A DNA stretch of 64,000 bases from an uncultured Paracoccaceae bacterium (GTDB lineage: Bacteria > Pseudomonadota > Alphaproteobacteria > Rhodobacterales > Rhodobacteraceae): assembly GCA_913041145.1 (NCBI GenBank), contig CAJWHE010000003.1:41925-105924 (forward strand), given 5' to 3'. This document shows, one piece after another, positions 8,533 to 17,451 of the stretch (position 1 is its first letter; every line of letters starts with the position of its first letter). Position numbers and translations under genes: made by a program. Below the pieces are notes generated by a model that was not told where the DNA came from, ran no database searches, and was given only the letters and a program-made list of their open reading frames with translations.

Positions 8533-9702
8533 ATGAGAACTCAAGTTGCTATAATAGGTGGGGGACCTTCTGGCTTACTTCTATCTCATCTACTAGATCA
8601 GGTAGGTATAGATTCCATAATTTTAGAAAAGAAAAGTCGAAACCACGTATTAAGTAGAGTTAGAGCAGGTGTTCTCGAATGGGGTACAGTGGAAATGCTC
8701 CGAAATGCAGGATTAGGTGGCCGAATGGATAAAGAAGGATTTATCCATAAGGGGACCTATCTTTCATCACAAAATAAGGGTTTTAGGGTAGACTTTCAAA
8801 AACTAGTCAAAAACAAGGTGATGGTGTACGGGCAGACAGAAGTGACTGCAGACCTATACGCGTCCAGTGATAAAAGAAGCAAGATAATTATTCATGATGT
8901 AGAAAATATAACAATCCATAATGTCCAAACTGAATCTGGACACTTAACTTACCACAAGGATGGAACCGAATACAGAATTGATTGGGATTTCTTGGCAGGC
9001 TGTGATGGTTTTCATGGAGTAAGCCGTAAATCCATTCCAGTTAATATTCTTAAAGAGTATGAAAGAGTCTATCCTTTTGGTTGGTTAGGGGTACTATCCG
9101 AAACTCCACCAGTGAGCGATGAGCTAATCTACGCCAATCACTCCCGTGGCTTTGCCCTCTGTTCAATGCGAAATAAAAACCTTAGCCGTTACTATATTCA
9201 AGCTCCAGTTAGCGATTCTTTAGATAAATGGGATGACAAAACATTTTGGGATGAGTTAAAAAAAAGAATACCGGAGGAAGCGGCAGATAATCTTATTACA
9301 GATAAATCGATTGAAAAATCAATTGCTCCCCTCAGGTCCTTTGTAGCAAATCCTATGAAATGGGGACGTCTATTTCTTGTCGGTGATGCGGCTCATATTG
9401 TTCCACCAACTGGTGCAAAAGGCCTAAACCTTGCTGTATCCGATGTACATTACCTATTTGAGGCACTTAAACTTTATTATCTAGAGAAATCAGAGGACGG
9501 TATTAATAAATACTCGGAGAAAGCATCCGAGCGGGTTTGGAAAGCAGTACGTTTTTCTTGGTGGATGACTACCCAACTTCATCGGTTTCCAAATCAAACA
9601 AAGTTTGATCAACAAATTCAAGAATCTGAATTAAAGTATTTAGAAGAATCTAATGCTGCACAGGTAGTCTTTGCCGAAAACTACGTTGGCCTGCCATATT
9701 GA
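8533..9702 (+). CDS. pobA: 4-hydroxybenzoate 3-monooxygenase
   Basis: A flavoprotein monooxygenase of 389 residues, the family's normal length. It begins MRTQVAIIGGGPSGLLL, the FAD-binding GxGxxG region, and carries GDAAHIVPPTGAKGLNLA from about residue 284, the second FAD motif of PobA. It hydroxylates 4-hydroxybenzoate to protocatechuate with NAD(P)H and oxygen. The ATG at 8521 is rejected as start because GGAG lies inside the extra codons, six bases before the ATG at 8533. pcaD follows after seven bases. The ring-cleaving protocatechuate dioxygenase genes pcaGH are not in the window. Confidence 0.95.
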   Translation: MRTQVAIIGGGPSGLLLSHLLDQVGIDSIILEKKSRNHVLSRVRAGVLEWGTVEMLRNAGLGGRMDKEGFIHKGTYLSSQNKGFRVDFQKLVKNKVMVYGQTEVTADLYASSDKRSKIIIHDVENITIHNVQTESGHLTYHKDGTEYRIDWDFLAGCDGFHGVSRKSIPVNILKEYERVYPFGWLGVLSETPPVSDELIYANHSRGFALCSMRNKNLSRYYIQAPVSDSLDKWDDKTFWDELKKRIPEEAADNLITDKSIEKSIAPLRSFVANPMKWGRLFLVGDAAHIVPPTGAKGLNLAVSDVHYLFEALKLYYLEKSEDGINKYSEKASERVWKAVRFSWWMTTQLHRFPNQTKFDQQIQESELKYLEESNAAQVVFAENYVGLPY

Positions 9703-9709
9703 GAGAATT

Positions 9710-10492
9710 ATGCCCTATATTAAAAAAAATGACATAAGTATAAATTACCTCGACGAAGGCGACCCAAGCGGTTTTCCAATAATATTTTCAAACTCTCTTG
9801 GAACAAACCTTCATCTTTGGGATGAGATAATACCACATTTAAACCCTAAATTTAGATTAGTACGATATGATAAACGAGGGCATGGAAATTCTAGCTCACC
9901 AAAACCACCATACGATATGGATTGTTTAGTCTCTGATGTAGAATTTTTAATAAACTCTTTGAATATAGAAAAATGTGTTTTTGTTGGACTTTCTATTGGA
10001 GGAATGATTGCACAAGGGCTGGCAGCTAGACGGCCTAATCTAATAAAAGTCTTAGTACTGTCAAATACAGCCAGCAAAATTGGTACAAAAGATCTTTGGG
10101 AAGACCGTATTAAAGCTGTGGAGACAAATGGACTGTCAAATATGGTTAACTCAGTAATGGAGAGATGGTTCTCTAAAAATTTCTTTGAAAGTCACAAGGT
10201 AGAAAGATGGAGAAATATGTTTCTGGATACTCCTCCAAATGGCTATGTAGGATGTTGTGCTGCAATATCCAACACTGACTTTTACGAACAAACCTCAACT
10301 TTAAGGATGCCAACCTTGGCAATCGCTGGTGGCGAGGATGGGTCAACTCCTCCAGATTTGGTTAAAGAGACACAAAATCTAATTAAAGGAAGTGAGTTTT
10401 ATTTAATAAAAGGAGCAGGTCATCTACCTTGTGTTGAAAAACCTAAAGAGTATGCACATAAATTAAACGACTTTATCAATAGTAACACCTAA
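9710..10492 (+). CDS. pcaD: 3-oxoadipate enol-lactonase
   Basis: An alpha/beta hydrolase of 260 residues, matching PcaD length. The nucleophile elbow is GLSIGG with Ser95, the acid is in AGGEDGSTPP, and the catalytic histidine is in KGAGHLPCVEKP near the C-terminus. PcaD hydrolyses 3-oxoadipate enol-lactone to 3-oxoadipate in the protocatechuate branch of the beta-ketoadipate pathway. Its pairing with pobA supports this over a general esterase. The start at 9710 follows GAGAGAATT. The last four bases overlap the end of the convergent PLP-enzyme gene. Confidence 0.88.
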   Translation: MPYIKKNDISINYLDEGDPSGFPIIFSNSLGTNLHLWDEIIPHLNPKFRLVRYDKRGHGNSSSPKPPYDMDCLVSDVEFLINSLNIEKCVFVGLSIGGMIAQGLAARRPNLIKVLVLSNTASKIGTKDLWEDRIKAVETNGLSNMVNSVMERWFSKNFFESHKVERWRNMFLDTPPNGYVGCCAAISNTDFYEQTSTLRMPTLAIAGGEDGSTPPDLVKETQNLIKGSEFYLIKGAGHLPCVEKPKEYAHKLNDFINSNT

Positions 10493-11469
10493 AAAGAATT
10501 ACCATACTTTTCTAATGCTGACCTAAAGAGACCCTCATCAACATTTCCACCTGACGCTATAACAATTACATCATCTCCATCTACCTCTTTTTTCTTAAAG
10601 ATTGCAGAAGCTAGTGCAACAGCACCTCCAGGTTCTAAGACTATCTTTAGACGGGAATACGCAATGGCCATCGTTTTTAAACAATCTTCATCCGATACTA
10701 CCAACCCTGAGCTACAATATTTTTGCATTATTGGAAATGTTAAGTCGCCCGGTTGAGGGGTAACAATCGCATCACATATAGAGCCTGATCCATCCTTGTT
10801 TTTTATAATTTTTCCAGCAGCTAAAGACTTGGTTACATCGTCATAACCAACTGGTTCCACAGGCCTTACCGAAATATTTGGTGCATAATGAGCAATCCCG
10901 ATAGCTACACCGGAGGTTAATCCACCACCACCACAACAAACTAACAAATTCTTAGCATCTACATCTAATTCTTTAGCCTGTTCGATAATCTCAAGCCCAA
11001 CTGTTCCCTGACCGGCAATAACCTGGGGCTCATCATAAGGCTTAATCAACGTTAAACCACGATCTTTTGAAATTTTTTCTCCTATTTCTTCTCTACTTTC
11101 TTTAACTCTATCGTAAAGAACGATTTCAGCACCCAAAGCTCTAGTGTTATCAATTTTCATTTTTGGTGCATCAGTGGGCATAATAATTAAAGCCGAAATT
11201 CCGTGGTTTTTTGCCGCTAATGCAACACCTTGCGCGTGATTCCCACTAGAAAAAGCTAAAACACCATTTTTTCTCTCTTCTTCCTCCATAGCTGATACAG
11301 CTGACCAGGCGCCTCTAAACTTAAAGGATCCTGTATGTTGAAGCGTTTCTGCTTTTACAAACACTCTTCTACCAGCGAGCTCATCTATAAATGGTGAGGA
11401 AAGTAATGGTGTAACCCGTGCGTGGCCTTTTAACCGCTTTCTTGCAGCTTCAATCATATCAATATTCAT
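10489..11469 (-). CDS. Threonine/serine dehydratase-like PLP enzyme (fold type II)
   Basis: A protein of 326 residues. Lys50 in TGSFKFRGA is the expected Schiff-base lysine; SSGNHAQG binds the substrate carboxylate and CCGGGGLTSG the cofactor phosphate. It lacks the C-terminal regulatory ACT-like domain of biosynthetic IlvA, so it resembles catabolic threonine ammonia-lyase, serine racemase or threo-3-hydroxyaspartate ammonia-lyase. These share a fold and cannot be told apart by eye. The reaction is probably deamination of a 3-hydroxy amino acid. The haloacid-dehalogenase-like gene ends 18 bases upstream on the same strand. Confidence 0.83.
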   Translation of the reverse strand: MNIDMIEAARKRLKGHARVTPLLSSPFIDELAGRRVFVKAETLQHTGSFKFRGAWSAVSAMEEEERKNGVLAFSSGNHAQGVALAAKNHGISALIIMPTDAPKMKIDNTRALGAEIVLYDRVKESREEIGEKISKDRGLTLIKPYDEPQVIAGQGTVGLEIIEQAKELDVDAKNLLVCCGGGGLTSGVAIGIAHYAPNISVRPVEPVGYDDVTKSLAAGKIIKNKDGSGSICDAIVTPQPGDLTFPIMQKYCSSGLVVSDEDCLKTMAIAYSRLKIVLEPGGAVALASAIFKKKEVDGDDVIVIASGGNVDEGLFRSALEKYGNSF

Positions 11470-11487
11470 ATTAATTCTCCAACCTTA

Positions 11488-12171
11488 TTATACTACCAAC
11501 GTAGCTATATCTGAGAGATCCTTCATTATGACTAAGTTACCAGAAGGCAACCGATCTGTTGGATCATTAGATCGGTTGACCCAGCCTGTTTGAAAACCAA
11601 AGCTTGCGGCTGCGCAAGCATCCCAGCAATTGGACGATACAAATAGTACTTCTCTTATTTCACAGCCAAACCGTTTCTCAACTAATTCATAAATGCTAAT
11701 ATCTGGTTTAAATACGCCGACGTCTTCTACACTGATAACTTCATTTAATAGATCAGAAATTCCTGCAGATTGAACAGCCCCATTCAACATATCAGGGGAC
11801 CCGTTTGACAAAATTCCTGTTAATATATGATTACTTCTTAAATCTGATAACATTTGGGAAACCTCAGGGTACGCAGTCAGGTTAAAGTATAGTTTTAAGA
11901 GCTCTTTTCGAAGATCAACATCATCACTTAAATTATTAGCCTCTAACGCCCAATCCAAACCATCTTGGGTAATAGACCAAAAGTCTATATGTTTATTCAT
12001 AATTGTCCTTAACCAAGAATACTGTAACTGCTTCTGTCTCCAGTCATTAGCCAATTTAACCCAGCAGTTTTTTAACCGCTCTCTACCAGGTTGAAGTGCT
12101 AGCTCCCTAGCTGCCGACGCCACATCAAAAAGGGTGCCATAAGCATCAAATACACAAACTTTAATAGACAT
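11488..12171 (-). CDS. Haloacid dehalogenase type II (HAD superfamily)
   Basis: A protein of 227 residues. HAD motif I is FDAYGTLFD with nucleophile Asp9, motif II is SNGSPDM, motif III has the lysine of VFKPD, and the C-terminal SSNCWDACAA is characteristic of L-2-haloacid dehalogenases. The family hydrolyses 2-haloalkanoates to 2-hydroxyacids through an aspartyl ester. Many genomic members have no proven halogenated substrate, so the physiological role is open. It lies 50 bases after fabI and before the PLP ammonia-lyase on the same strand. Confidence 0.87.
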   Translation of the reverse strand: MSIKVCVFDAYGTLFDVASAARELALQPGRERLKNCWVKLANDWRQKQLQYSWLRTIMNKHIDFWSITQDGLDWALEANNLSDDVDLRKELLKLYFNLTAYPEVSQMLSDLRSNHILTGILSNGSPDMLNGAVQSAGISDLLNEVISVEDVGVFKPDISIYELVEKRFGCEIREVLFVSSNCWDACAAASFGFQTGWVNRSNDPTDRLPSGNLVIMKDLSDIATLVV

Positions 12172-12221
12172 TAATTTTTATCTTTCTTGGCAACTAATAA
12201 CTTTTAAAATTAAAAATTTAG

Positions 12222-13010
12222 TTAAATATTTTCACTTAATGGCATACCTAAAACATGGTACCCACCGTCAACACGAATAATTTCTCCTGTCGTGTATAGT
12301 CCCATTTCAGAAGCAAGATACACAGCTGTCCCGCCCACTGCGTTTAGGGTCGCATTAGAGCGTAGTGGTGCATTAGACTCAGTATGACGGAATGTTTTTC
12401 TAGCACCACCAATCGCAGCCCCTGCTAAAGTTTTCATCGGACCAGGACTAATTGCATTTACTCTAATATTATTGGGACCTAAATCATTGGCTAAATATCT
12501 AACGGAGCTTTCAAGTGCGGCCTTTGCCGCGCCCATAACATTATAAAAAGGAGTTACTCGGTTTGAGCCCTGATAAGTCAATGTGAGCAGTGTTCCTCCA
12601 TTTGGCATCAGCGGAACTGCTCGTCTAGCGATATCAATAAATGAAAAGCATGATATCGAAAGGGAGTTTATAAAGTTCTCTTTGGACGTATCAATAAACC
12701 TACCAGTCAACTCATTCTTGTCTGAGTAAGCAATAGCATGGATAATAAAATCTAAACTACCCCATCTATCCCGAATTAGGTTAAAGCATTTTTCCATTGA
12801 ATCTTCATCAGAAACATCAACATCTACTAATAGATCAGAGCCCAGGCTTTCCGCCAATGGCTTTACTCGCCTACCAAACGCCTCGCCCTGATATGAAAAT
12901 GCTAACTCAGCCCCCTCAGATGCCATAGCTGAAGCTATTCCCCAAGCAATTGATCTTTCATTTGCCACTCCCATTATAAGACCACGCTTACCGTTCATTA
13001 AATCAGCCAT
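12222..13010 (-). CDS. fabI: Enoyl-[acyl-carrier-protein] reductase (NADH)
   Basis: A protein of 262 residues. The FabI-type nucleotide-binding start GKRGLIMGVANERSIAWGIA is present. The two tyrosines of the active site are seen in LTLTYQG and FYNVMGAAK, the latter with the lysine at Tyr+7. It carries out the last reduction of each fatty acid elongation cycle in the cytoplasm. The gene follows fabB after six bases and belongs to a fabA-fabB-fabI operon, the anaerobic-type unsaturated fatty acid route. Confidence 0.96.
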   Translation of the reverse strand: MADLMNGKRGLIMGVANERSIAWGIASAMASEGAELAFSYQGEAFGRRVKPLAESLGSDLLVDVDVSDEDSMEKCFNLIRDRWGSLDFIIHAIAYSDKNELTGRFIDTSKENFINSLSISCFSFIDIARRAVPLMPNGGTLLTLTYQGSNRVTPFYNVMGAAKAALESSVRYLANDLGPNNIRVNAISPGPMKTLAGAAIGGARKTFRHTESNAPLRSNATLNAVGGTAVYLASEMGLYTTGEIIRVDGGYHVLGMPLSENI

Positions 13011-13016
13011 GTTAAC

Positions 13017-14246
13017 CTACCCATAAAATTTACTTAACAACATAGAACCATTAGTCCCTCCAAATCCAAAAGAGTTAGTCATAACAGTATCCAATTTAGC
13101 ATTCTCTACTAAATTAGTTGCAATTTCTGCTGCCATTAATGCTGGATCTAGGGTGTTAACATTTATTGAAGGCGCTATAAAATCATTTTCTAACATCAGC
13201 AAACAATAAATTGCCTCGAGTGCTCCAGCCGCACCTTGAGCATGCCCCGTCATAGACTTTGTAGAAGATATTAATGGTACTGAACCCTGATTAAACACTC
13301 TTCTAACTGCTTCCACCTCACCAACATCTCCTACTGGAGTAGAAGTTCCATGGGCATTTATGTAGCTAATTGATCTTTCTATCGGAAGTGTCCCTAGAGC
13401 CAGACGCATTGCCCGCTCTCCACCTTCTCCAGATGGTGCCACCATATCATGGCCATCAGAGGTGGCAGCGAAACCAGTAATTTCTGCATAAATCTTTGCA
13501 CCTCGCGCCTTAGCATGCTCTAACTCTTCAAGAACTACCATGCCTCCACCACCCGCTATTACAAACCCATCACGATTAGCATCAAAAGCTCTGGAAGCTT
13601 TATCTGGTGTATCATTATATTTTGAAGACATAGCCCCCATAGCATCAAAAAGGCACGAAAGGGTCCAATCTAGTTCTTCTGCACCACCAGCAAACATAAC
13701 ATCTTGTTTGCCCATTTGAATTTGTTCAGAAGCCACCCCAATGCAATGCAATGAAGTAGAGCATGCGGACGTAATTGAATAATTTATTCCTTTTATTTGA
13801 AAGGCAGTTGCGAGATTGGCAGAAACTGTTGATGACATACACTTTGGTACAGCAAAAGGGCCTATTCGTTTCGTGGACCCCTTTTCTAATACTGTTTGGT
13901 GGGCCGCAAGTATTGAAGAGGTGGATGGCCCTCCAGAGCCAGCAATTAAACCTGTACGATAATTCACGACATCTTTTGAATCTAACCCAGCATCTTCAAT
14001 AGCTTGAGTCATTGCAATATGAGCATATGCTGCCCCAGGCCCCATAAATCTTAGAATTCTTTTATCTATTTTCTCTGATACATCAATCTTTAGATTTCCA
14101 GATACTTGACTGCGAAAACCTCTCTCCGACATCTCTTCTGAAAACTCTATACCAGAGATCCCATTCTTAAGTGAATTAAGGACTTCCGAAGAAGAGTTAC
14201 CAATTGGAGAAACAACTCCTAGACCAGTAATAACAACACGACGCAT
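13017..14246 (-). CDS. fabB: 3-oxoacyl-[acyl-carrier-protein] synthase I
   Basis: A ketosynthase of 409 residues. The catalytic cysteine lies in [14 protein letters not shown], and the two histidines in [11 protein letters not shown] and [14 protein letters not shown]. The start [17 protein letters not shown] is standard. Adjacency to fabA identifies it as FabB, the synthase that elongates cis-unsaturated acyl chains, rather than FabF. It sits 14 bases after fabA and six before fabI. Confidence 0.96.
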   Translation of the reverse strand: MRRVVITGLGVVSPIGNSSSEVLNSLKNGISGIEFSEEMSERGFRSQVSGNLKIDVSEKIDKRILRFMGPGAAYAHIAMTQAIEDAGLDSKDVVNYRTGLIAGSGGPSTSSILAAHQTVLEKGSTKRIGPFAVPKCMSSTVSANLATAFQIKGINYSITSACSTSLHCIGVASEQIQMGKQDVMFAGGAEELDWTLSCLFDAMGAMSSKYNDTPDKASRAFDANRDGFVIAGGGGMVVLEELEHAKARGAKIYAEITGFAATSDGHDMVAPSGEGGERAMRLALGTLPIERSISYINAHGTSTPVGDVGEVEAVRRVFNQGSVPLISSTKSMTGHAQGAAGALEAIYCLLMLENDFIAPSINVNTLDPALMAAEIATNLVENAKLDTVMTNSFGFGGTNGSMLLSKFYG

Positions 14247-14260
14247 AGATATCTCCTATT

Positions 14261-14767
14261 TTAGTCAGAAAATAAACCGACCTTCATATTTTCGGCAGTA
14301 TAAATTTCCTGCCCATCTGCGAGCATTCTTCCATTAGCTATGCCCATCTTTAATCTTCGATCTATCACCCTTGTAAAGTCAACATGATAGGTAACAGTTT
14401 GTGTTTCGGGGGTAACCATTCCAGTAAACTTCACTTCACCCACGCCTAAAGCTCTGCCTCGACCTACCATTCCTCTCCAACCCAGGTTGAAGCCCGTCAA
14501 CTGCCAAAGAGCATCTAACCCTAGACACCCGGGCATAACTGGGTCGCCTGGAAAGTGGCACTTAAAAAACCAAAGTGACGGGTCTATATCGTATTCGGCA
14601 ACTACATGCCCTTTATTATCAACTCCACGATCTGAACTTATATCGACTACTCTGTCCATCATTAGCATTGGTGGCATTGGTAGCTGCGGATTTCCGGGAC
14701 CGAACAGCTCACCCGAAGCACATTTCAAAAGGCCTTCTTTATTAAAACTCACTGGAAAATCTGACAC
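14261..14767 (-). CDS. fabA: 3-hydroxydecanoyl-[acyl-carrier-protein] dehydratase/isomerase
   Basis: A protein of 168 residues, the usual FabA length. The active-site histidine is in [15 protein letters not shown] and the aspartate in [11 protein letters not shown]. FabA dehydrates 3-hydroxydecanoyl-ACP and isomerises the trans-2 to the cis-3 product, committing chains to unsaturation. The start is a GTG at 14767 with GGTGGAG upstream. It is the first gene of the fabABI operon and is divergent from irr, an arrangement common in Rhodobacteraceae. Confidence 0.96.
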   Translation of the reverse strand: MSDFPVSFNKEGLLKCASGELFGPGNPQLPMPPMLMMDRVVDISSDRGVDNKGHVVAEYDIDPSLWFFKCHFPGDPVMPGCLGLDALWQLTGFNLGWRGMVGRGRALGVGEVKFTGMVTPETQTVTYHVDFTRVIDRRLKMGIANGRMLADGQEIYTAENMKVGLFSD

Positions 14768-14938
14768 TCTACTCCACCTTCTATATCTTTTTATTTTGAT
14801 TTTATGATAGCCTGTAACACTTGCGTCTAGTCTCGTGCAAGGGCTAGCAACACATTCTAAATAATCATTATTGTATATTTATATTAAGAAATATATATAA
14901 CTGTACTAAGTATTGTAGGATTATTGGAATCTAACTTG

Positions 14939-15361
14939 ATGGACACAGCAATAGTAAAACAAGAGACTACTTGGCTCACAGATGCAGGCCTTAGACCCAC
15001 ACGTCAACGCTTAGCTCTTGCTAACTTACTAGTTGGTGATGGACAGCATAGGCATGTTACTGCAGAAATACTGTATTCTGCAGTAAAAGAATCTGATGAA
15101 AGCGTGTCTTTAGCTACTATCTATAACACATTAAAAGTTTTTTCAGATGCAGGACTAATTAGAGAAATACTAGTAGATGGCTCTAAGTCGTATTTTGATA
15201 CCCGAATTGATGATCATCCTCACTTTTATTGGGAAGATGAGAGTAAACTTACAGATGCCCCCAAAGACCAATTAGAAATTTCAAGTCTACCAAAAGCACC
15301 ATCTGGAACTAAAGTTTCAAAGGTTGATGTTGTTATTAGATTAAGAAAAACTAAATTTTAA
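14939..15361 (+). CDS. irr: Iron response regulator Irr (Fur family)
   Basis: A Fur-family protein of 140 residues. It has the winged-helix DNA-binding part (GLRPTRQRLALANLL, then SLATIYNTLKVFSDAGL) and a metal/heme-binding DDHPHFYWED. Divergence from fabABI and the HPHF form identify Irr of Rhodobacterales rather than Fur. Irr controls iron and heme genes in response to heme. There is no cysteine in the whole protein, so the Cys-Pro heme regulatory motif of Bradyrhizobium Irr is absent. A TTG at 14924 is possible, but the ATG at 14939 with GGA upstream is preferred. The sulfite-oxidase-like gene starts 57 bases downstream. Confidence 0.9.
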   Translation: MDTAIVKQETTWLTDAGLRPTRQRLALANLLVGDGQHRHVTAEILYSAVKESDESVSLATIYNTLKVFSDAGLIREILVDGSKSYFDTRIDDHPHFYWEDESKLTDAPKDQLEISSLPKAPSGTKVSKVDVVIRLRKTKF

Positions 15362-15418
15362 AGCTCTTTCTATGCCATGCGTAAATTAATAAAAATAACT
15401 TCGTGAAGGCATAAGATC

Positions 15419-16519
15419 ATGCAAATCTATAATCCATTCAAGAAATTTAAAACACCAACAACCGTTTCTGAGGTTTTCAGTGAAACTGAAGTAGAGTTAG
15501 CAAACAGAAACTCTGGTATGCCTTTGGAGAGCTTAGAGTACGACATTACACCAATCGGCCAACATTACCTACTCACACATTTTGATATCCCACACCTAAA
15601 TAGTGATGAGTATATCATTTCTTTTTCTGGTGACTTCTCAAATCCATATTCACTTAGCTATGATGAAATCAAATCACTCCCAGCAGAGACACTACCAGTA
15701 ACTTTAGAGTGCGCTGGAAATGGTCGGGCCGGTGTTGATCCAAGAAGTTTTTCAATGCCATGGAAGTACGGAGCAGTTGGGACTTCCGAATGGACAGGGA
15801 CACAGTTAAGACCTTTATTAAAAGAGGCCTGCGTAAAGTCTGATGTCGTCGAGATCTCATTTACAGGAGCTGATCGTGGATATGACTCTGGCAAAGCACA
15901 TAATTTTGCTCGAAGTCTAACCTTAGAACAAATTAAAGAGCTAGACGTGTTGCTTGTTTATCAAATGAACGGCATACCCTTGCTCCCTCAGCACGGAGCT
16001 CCATTAAGGATCATTGTTCCAGGCTGGTATGGAATGGCTAGTGTAAAATGGTTAACAGACATCAAGGCACTTAAAAAACCATTTGATGGATATCAACAAA
16101 TTGGAACATACCGGTTTCGTCAGAGTAGAGAAGAAGTTGGCGAACCCATAACAGAAATGCGGGTAAAATCTCTTATGAAACCACCAGGCATACCGGACTG
16201 GACCTCCCGTAAAAGATTAGTTTCGCCTGGCTTAATACCGTTGATAGGGCGTGCATGGTCAGGTGGAGGTAAAAAAATTATTAAGGTTGAAGTTTTAATT
16301 AATAACAAATGGGCTGAAGCTAAGTTAAGCAATCAGCATTCAAAATATTCATGGACAAAATGGATGCTAGATTGGTCAGCAAAGCCAGGTCACTATATTC
16401 TAAGCTGTAGGGCTACAGACGAAACAGGAGACACACAGCCGGTAAACCCTGTCTTTGATGTCGGTGGGTTTGCAAATAATTCTATCCAGAAAACAGAAGT
16501 ATTTGTAAATAATTATTAG
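15419..16519 (+). CDS. Sulfite oxidase-like molybdenum-cofactor oxidoreductase
   Basis: A protein of 366 residues of the sulfite oxidase family. The molybdenum-ligating cysteine is Cys98 in LECAGNGR. Further cofactor-domain motifs are LPQHGAPLRIIVPGWYG and SVKWL, and a C-terminal Ig-like dimerisation domain runs from about residue 240. There is no heme domain and no signal peptide, unlike periplasmic SorA-type enzymes, so a cytoplasmic location is inferred. Oxidation of sulfite to sulfate is likely but not certain, as the family includes other substrates. It might remove the sulfite made by Xsc, although the taurine genes are 46 kb away. Confidence 0.82.
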   Translation: MQIYNPFKKFKTPTTVSEVFSETEVELANRNSGMPLESLEYDITPIGQHYLLTHFDIPHLNSDEYIISFSGDFSNPYSLSYDEIKSLPAETLPVTLECAGNGRAGVDPRSFSMPWKYGAVGTSEWTGTQLRPLLKEACVKSDVVEISFTGADRGYDSGKAHNFARSLTLEQIKELDVLLVYQMNGIPLLPQHGAPLRIIVPGWYGMASVKWLTDIKALKKPFDGYQQIGTYRFRQSREEVGEPITEMRVKSLMKPPGIPDWTSRKRLVSPGLIPLIGRAWSGGGKKIIKVEVLINNKWAEAKLSNQHSKYSWTKWMLDWSAKPGHYILSCRATDETGDTQPVNPVFDVGGFANNSIQKTEVFVNNY

Positions 16520-16534
16520 TATTTTAAATTATCT

Positions 16535-17323
16535 TCAGACAGATTTAATTAACCCACCATCACAGCGAATTTGACTTCCTGTTATATAACTTGCAGATTT
16601 ACTGGCCAAAAAGGTTGCAACAGCAGAGAATTCAGCCACAGTTCCGTAGCGAGCCAAAGGGATTGTAGCCATAGAGGCCTTTCTAACTTCCTCAAGTGTT
16701 GAATTGTTTCGCTTAGCTGCTGCTATATCAATTTCACCGACACGTGCGGTATCAATCCTACCTGGCAATAACATATTAACAGTTATGCCTTCCGCAGCTA
16801 AATCGTTAGATAGAGACTTAGACCAGCCAACTAATGAAGCTCTTACAAGGTTCGACAATGCTAAGTTAGCAATCGGTTGAATTAAACCAGAGGACCCTAT
16901 TGTTATTATTCGACCCCATTTTTGTTCACGCATATGAGGTAATAACTTATCTGTAATTTGTACTACCCTGGTAACCATTGCCTCTAGCTGGCCGGGTAAT
17001 GCAGCAATATCAACATCCACCATTTTCCCAGGGGGTGGCCCACCTGTGTTGTTAACTAATATATCTGCTCCCCCCAAAAACTTTTGGACTGCGGCGTAAA
17101 TAAGCGTAACTGATTCCAGTTGATTCAAGTCTACTCTTACGTAATATGCTTTACCCCCATTACGATTATTGATCTTCTCTATATTTTCTTTTAATTTATC
17201 TTCTGATCTTCCAGTTAAAAGGACATTAACACCTTCATCTGCCAATGCTTCTGCAATCCCCAGCCCAAGACCTCTACTAGAAGACATTACTAACGCGTTT
17301 TTTTTGTCTAATCCCATATCCAT
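16535..17323 (-). CDS. SDR family oxidoreductase (3-oxoacyl-ACP reductase-like)
   Basis: A short-chain dehydrogenase of 262 residues. The N-terminal part SSSRGLGLGIAEALADEG is the nucleotide-binding TGxxxGxG region in the SSSRGLG form, and NNTGGPPPGK replaces the usual NNAG. The catalytic serine lies in TIGSSGLIQP, but the position of the usual Tyr-x3-Lys reads LALSNLVRAS, so the canonical tyrosine and lysine are missing. The Cys/Gly-rich end ITGSQIRCDGG is normal. Members with this SSSRGLG start form an atypical SDR subgroup. The start at 17323 follows GAGGG. Function is unknown. Confidence 0.78.
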   Translation of the reverse strand: MDMGLDKKNALVMSSSRGLGLGIAEALADEGVNVLLTGRSEDKLKENIEKINNRNGGKAYYVRVDLNQLESVTLIYAAVQKFLGGADILVNNTGGPPPGKMVDVDIAALPGQLEAMVTRVVQITDKLLPHMREQKWGRIITIGSSGLIQPIANLALSNLVRASLVGWSKSLSNDLAAEGITVNMLLPGRIDTARVGEIDIAAAKRNNSTLEEVRKASMATIPLARYGTVAEFSAVATFLASKSASYITGSQIRCDGGLIKSV

Positions 17324-17381
17324 TGAACAGTCCCTCATTATTATAAAGTTTATACTAGCTAATGGCCTGATAGCGTTGTTA

Positions 17382-17391
17382 GCGTTAACGC
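17382..17391. repeat. Palindrome within a repeat-rich gap, possible operator
   Basis: GCGTTAACGC is a perfect 10-bp palindrome. Just to its left TAGCGTT occurs twice in direct repeat (from about 17371), and TTGTT and AACAA flank it. The site is upstream of the SDR gene start, so it could be an operator for it. No regulator gene is adjacent. Confidence 0.3.
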
Positions 17392-17411
17392 ACAACAATA
17401 CAATTAACTGT

Positions 17412-17433
17412 AAATAAGATTTTAATCTTATTT
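17412..17433 (-). terminator. Inverted repeat after the peptide-ABC ATPase gene, possible terminator
   Basis: A perfect 9-bp inverted repeat (AAATAAGAT and its complement, loop of four) starts 18 bases beyond the stop of the ABC ATPase gene, the last gene of the transporter operon. The stem is AT-rich and the U tract is poor, so its strength as a terminator is doubtful. Confidence 0.4.
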
Positions 17434-17451
17434 TCTAGAACATGAAACTTA

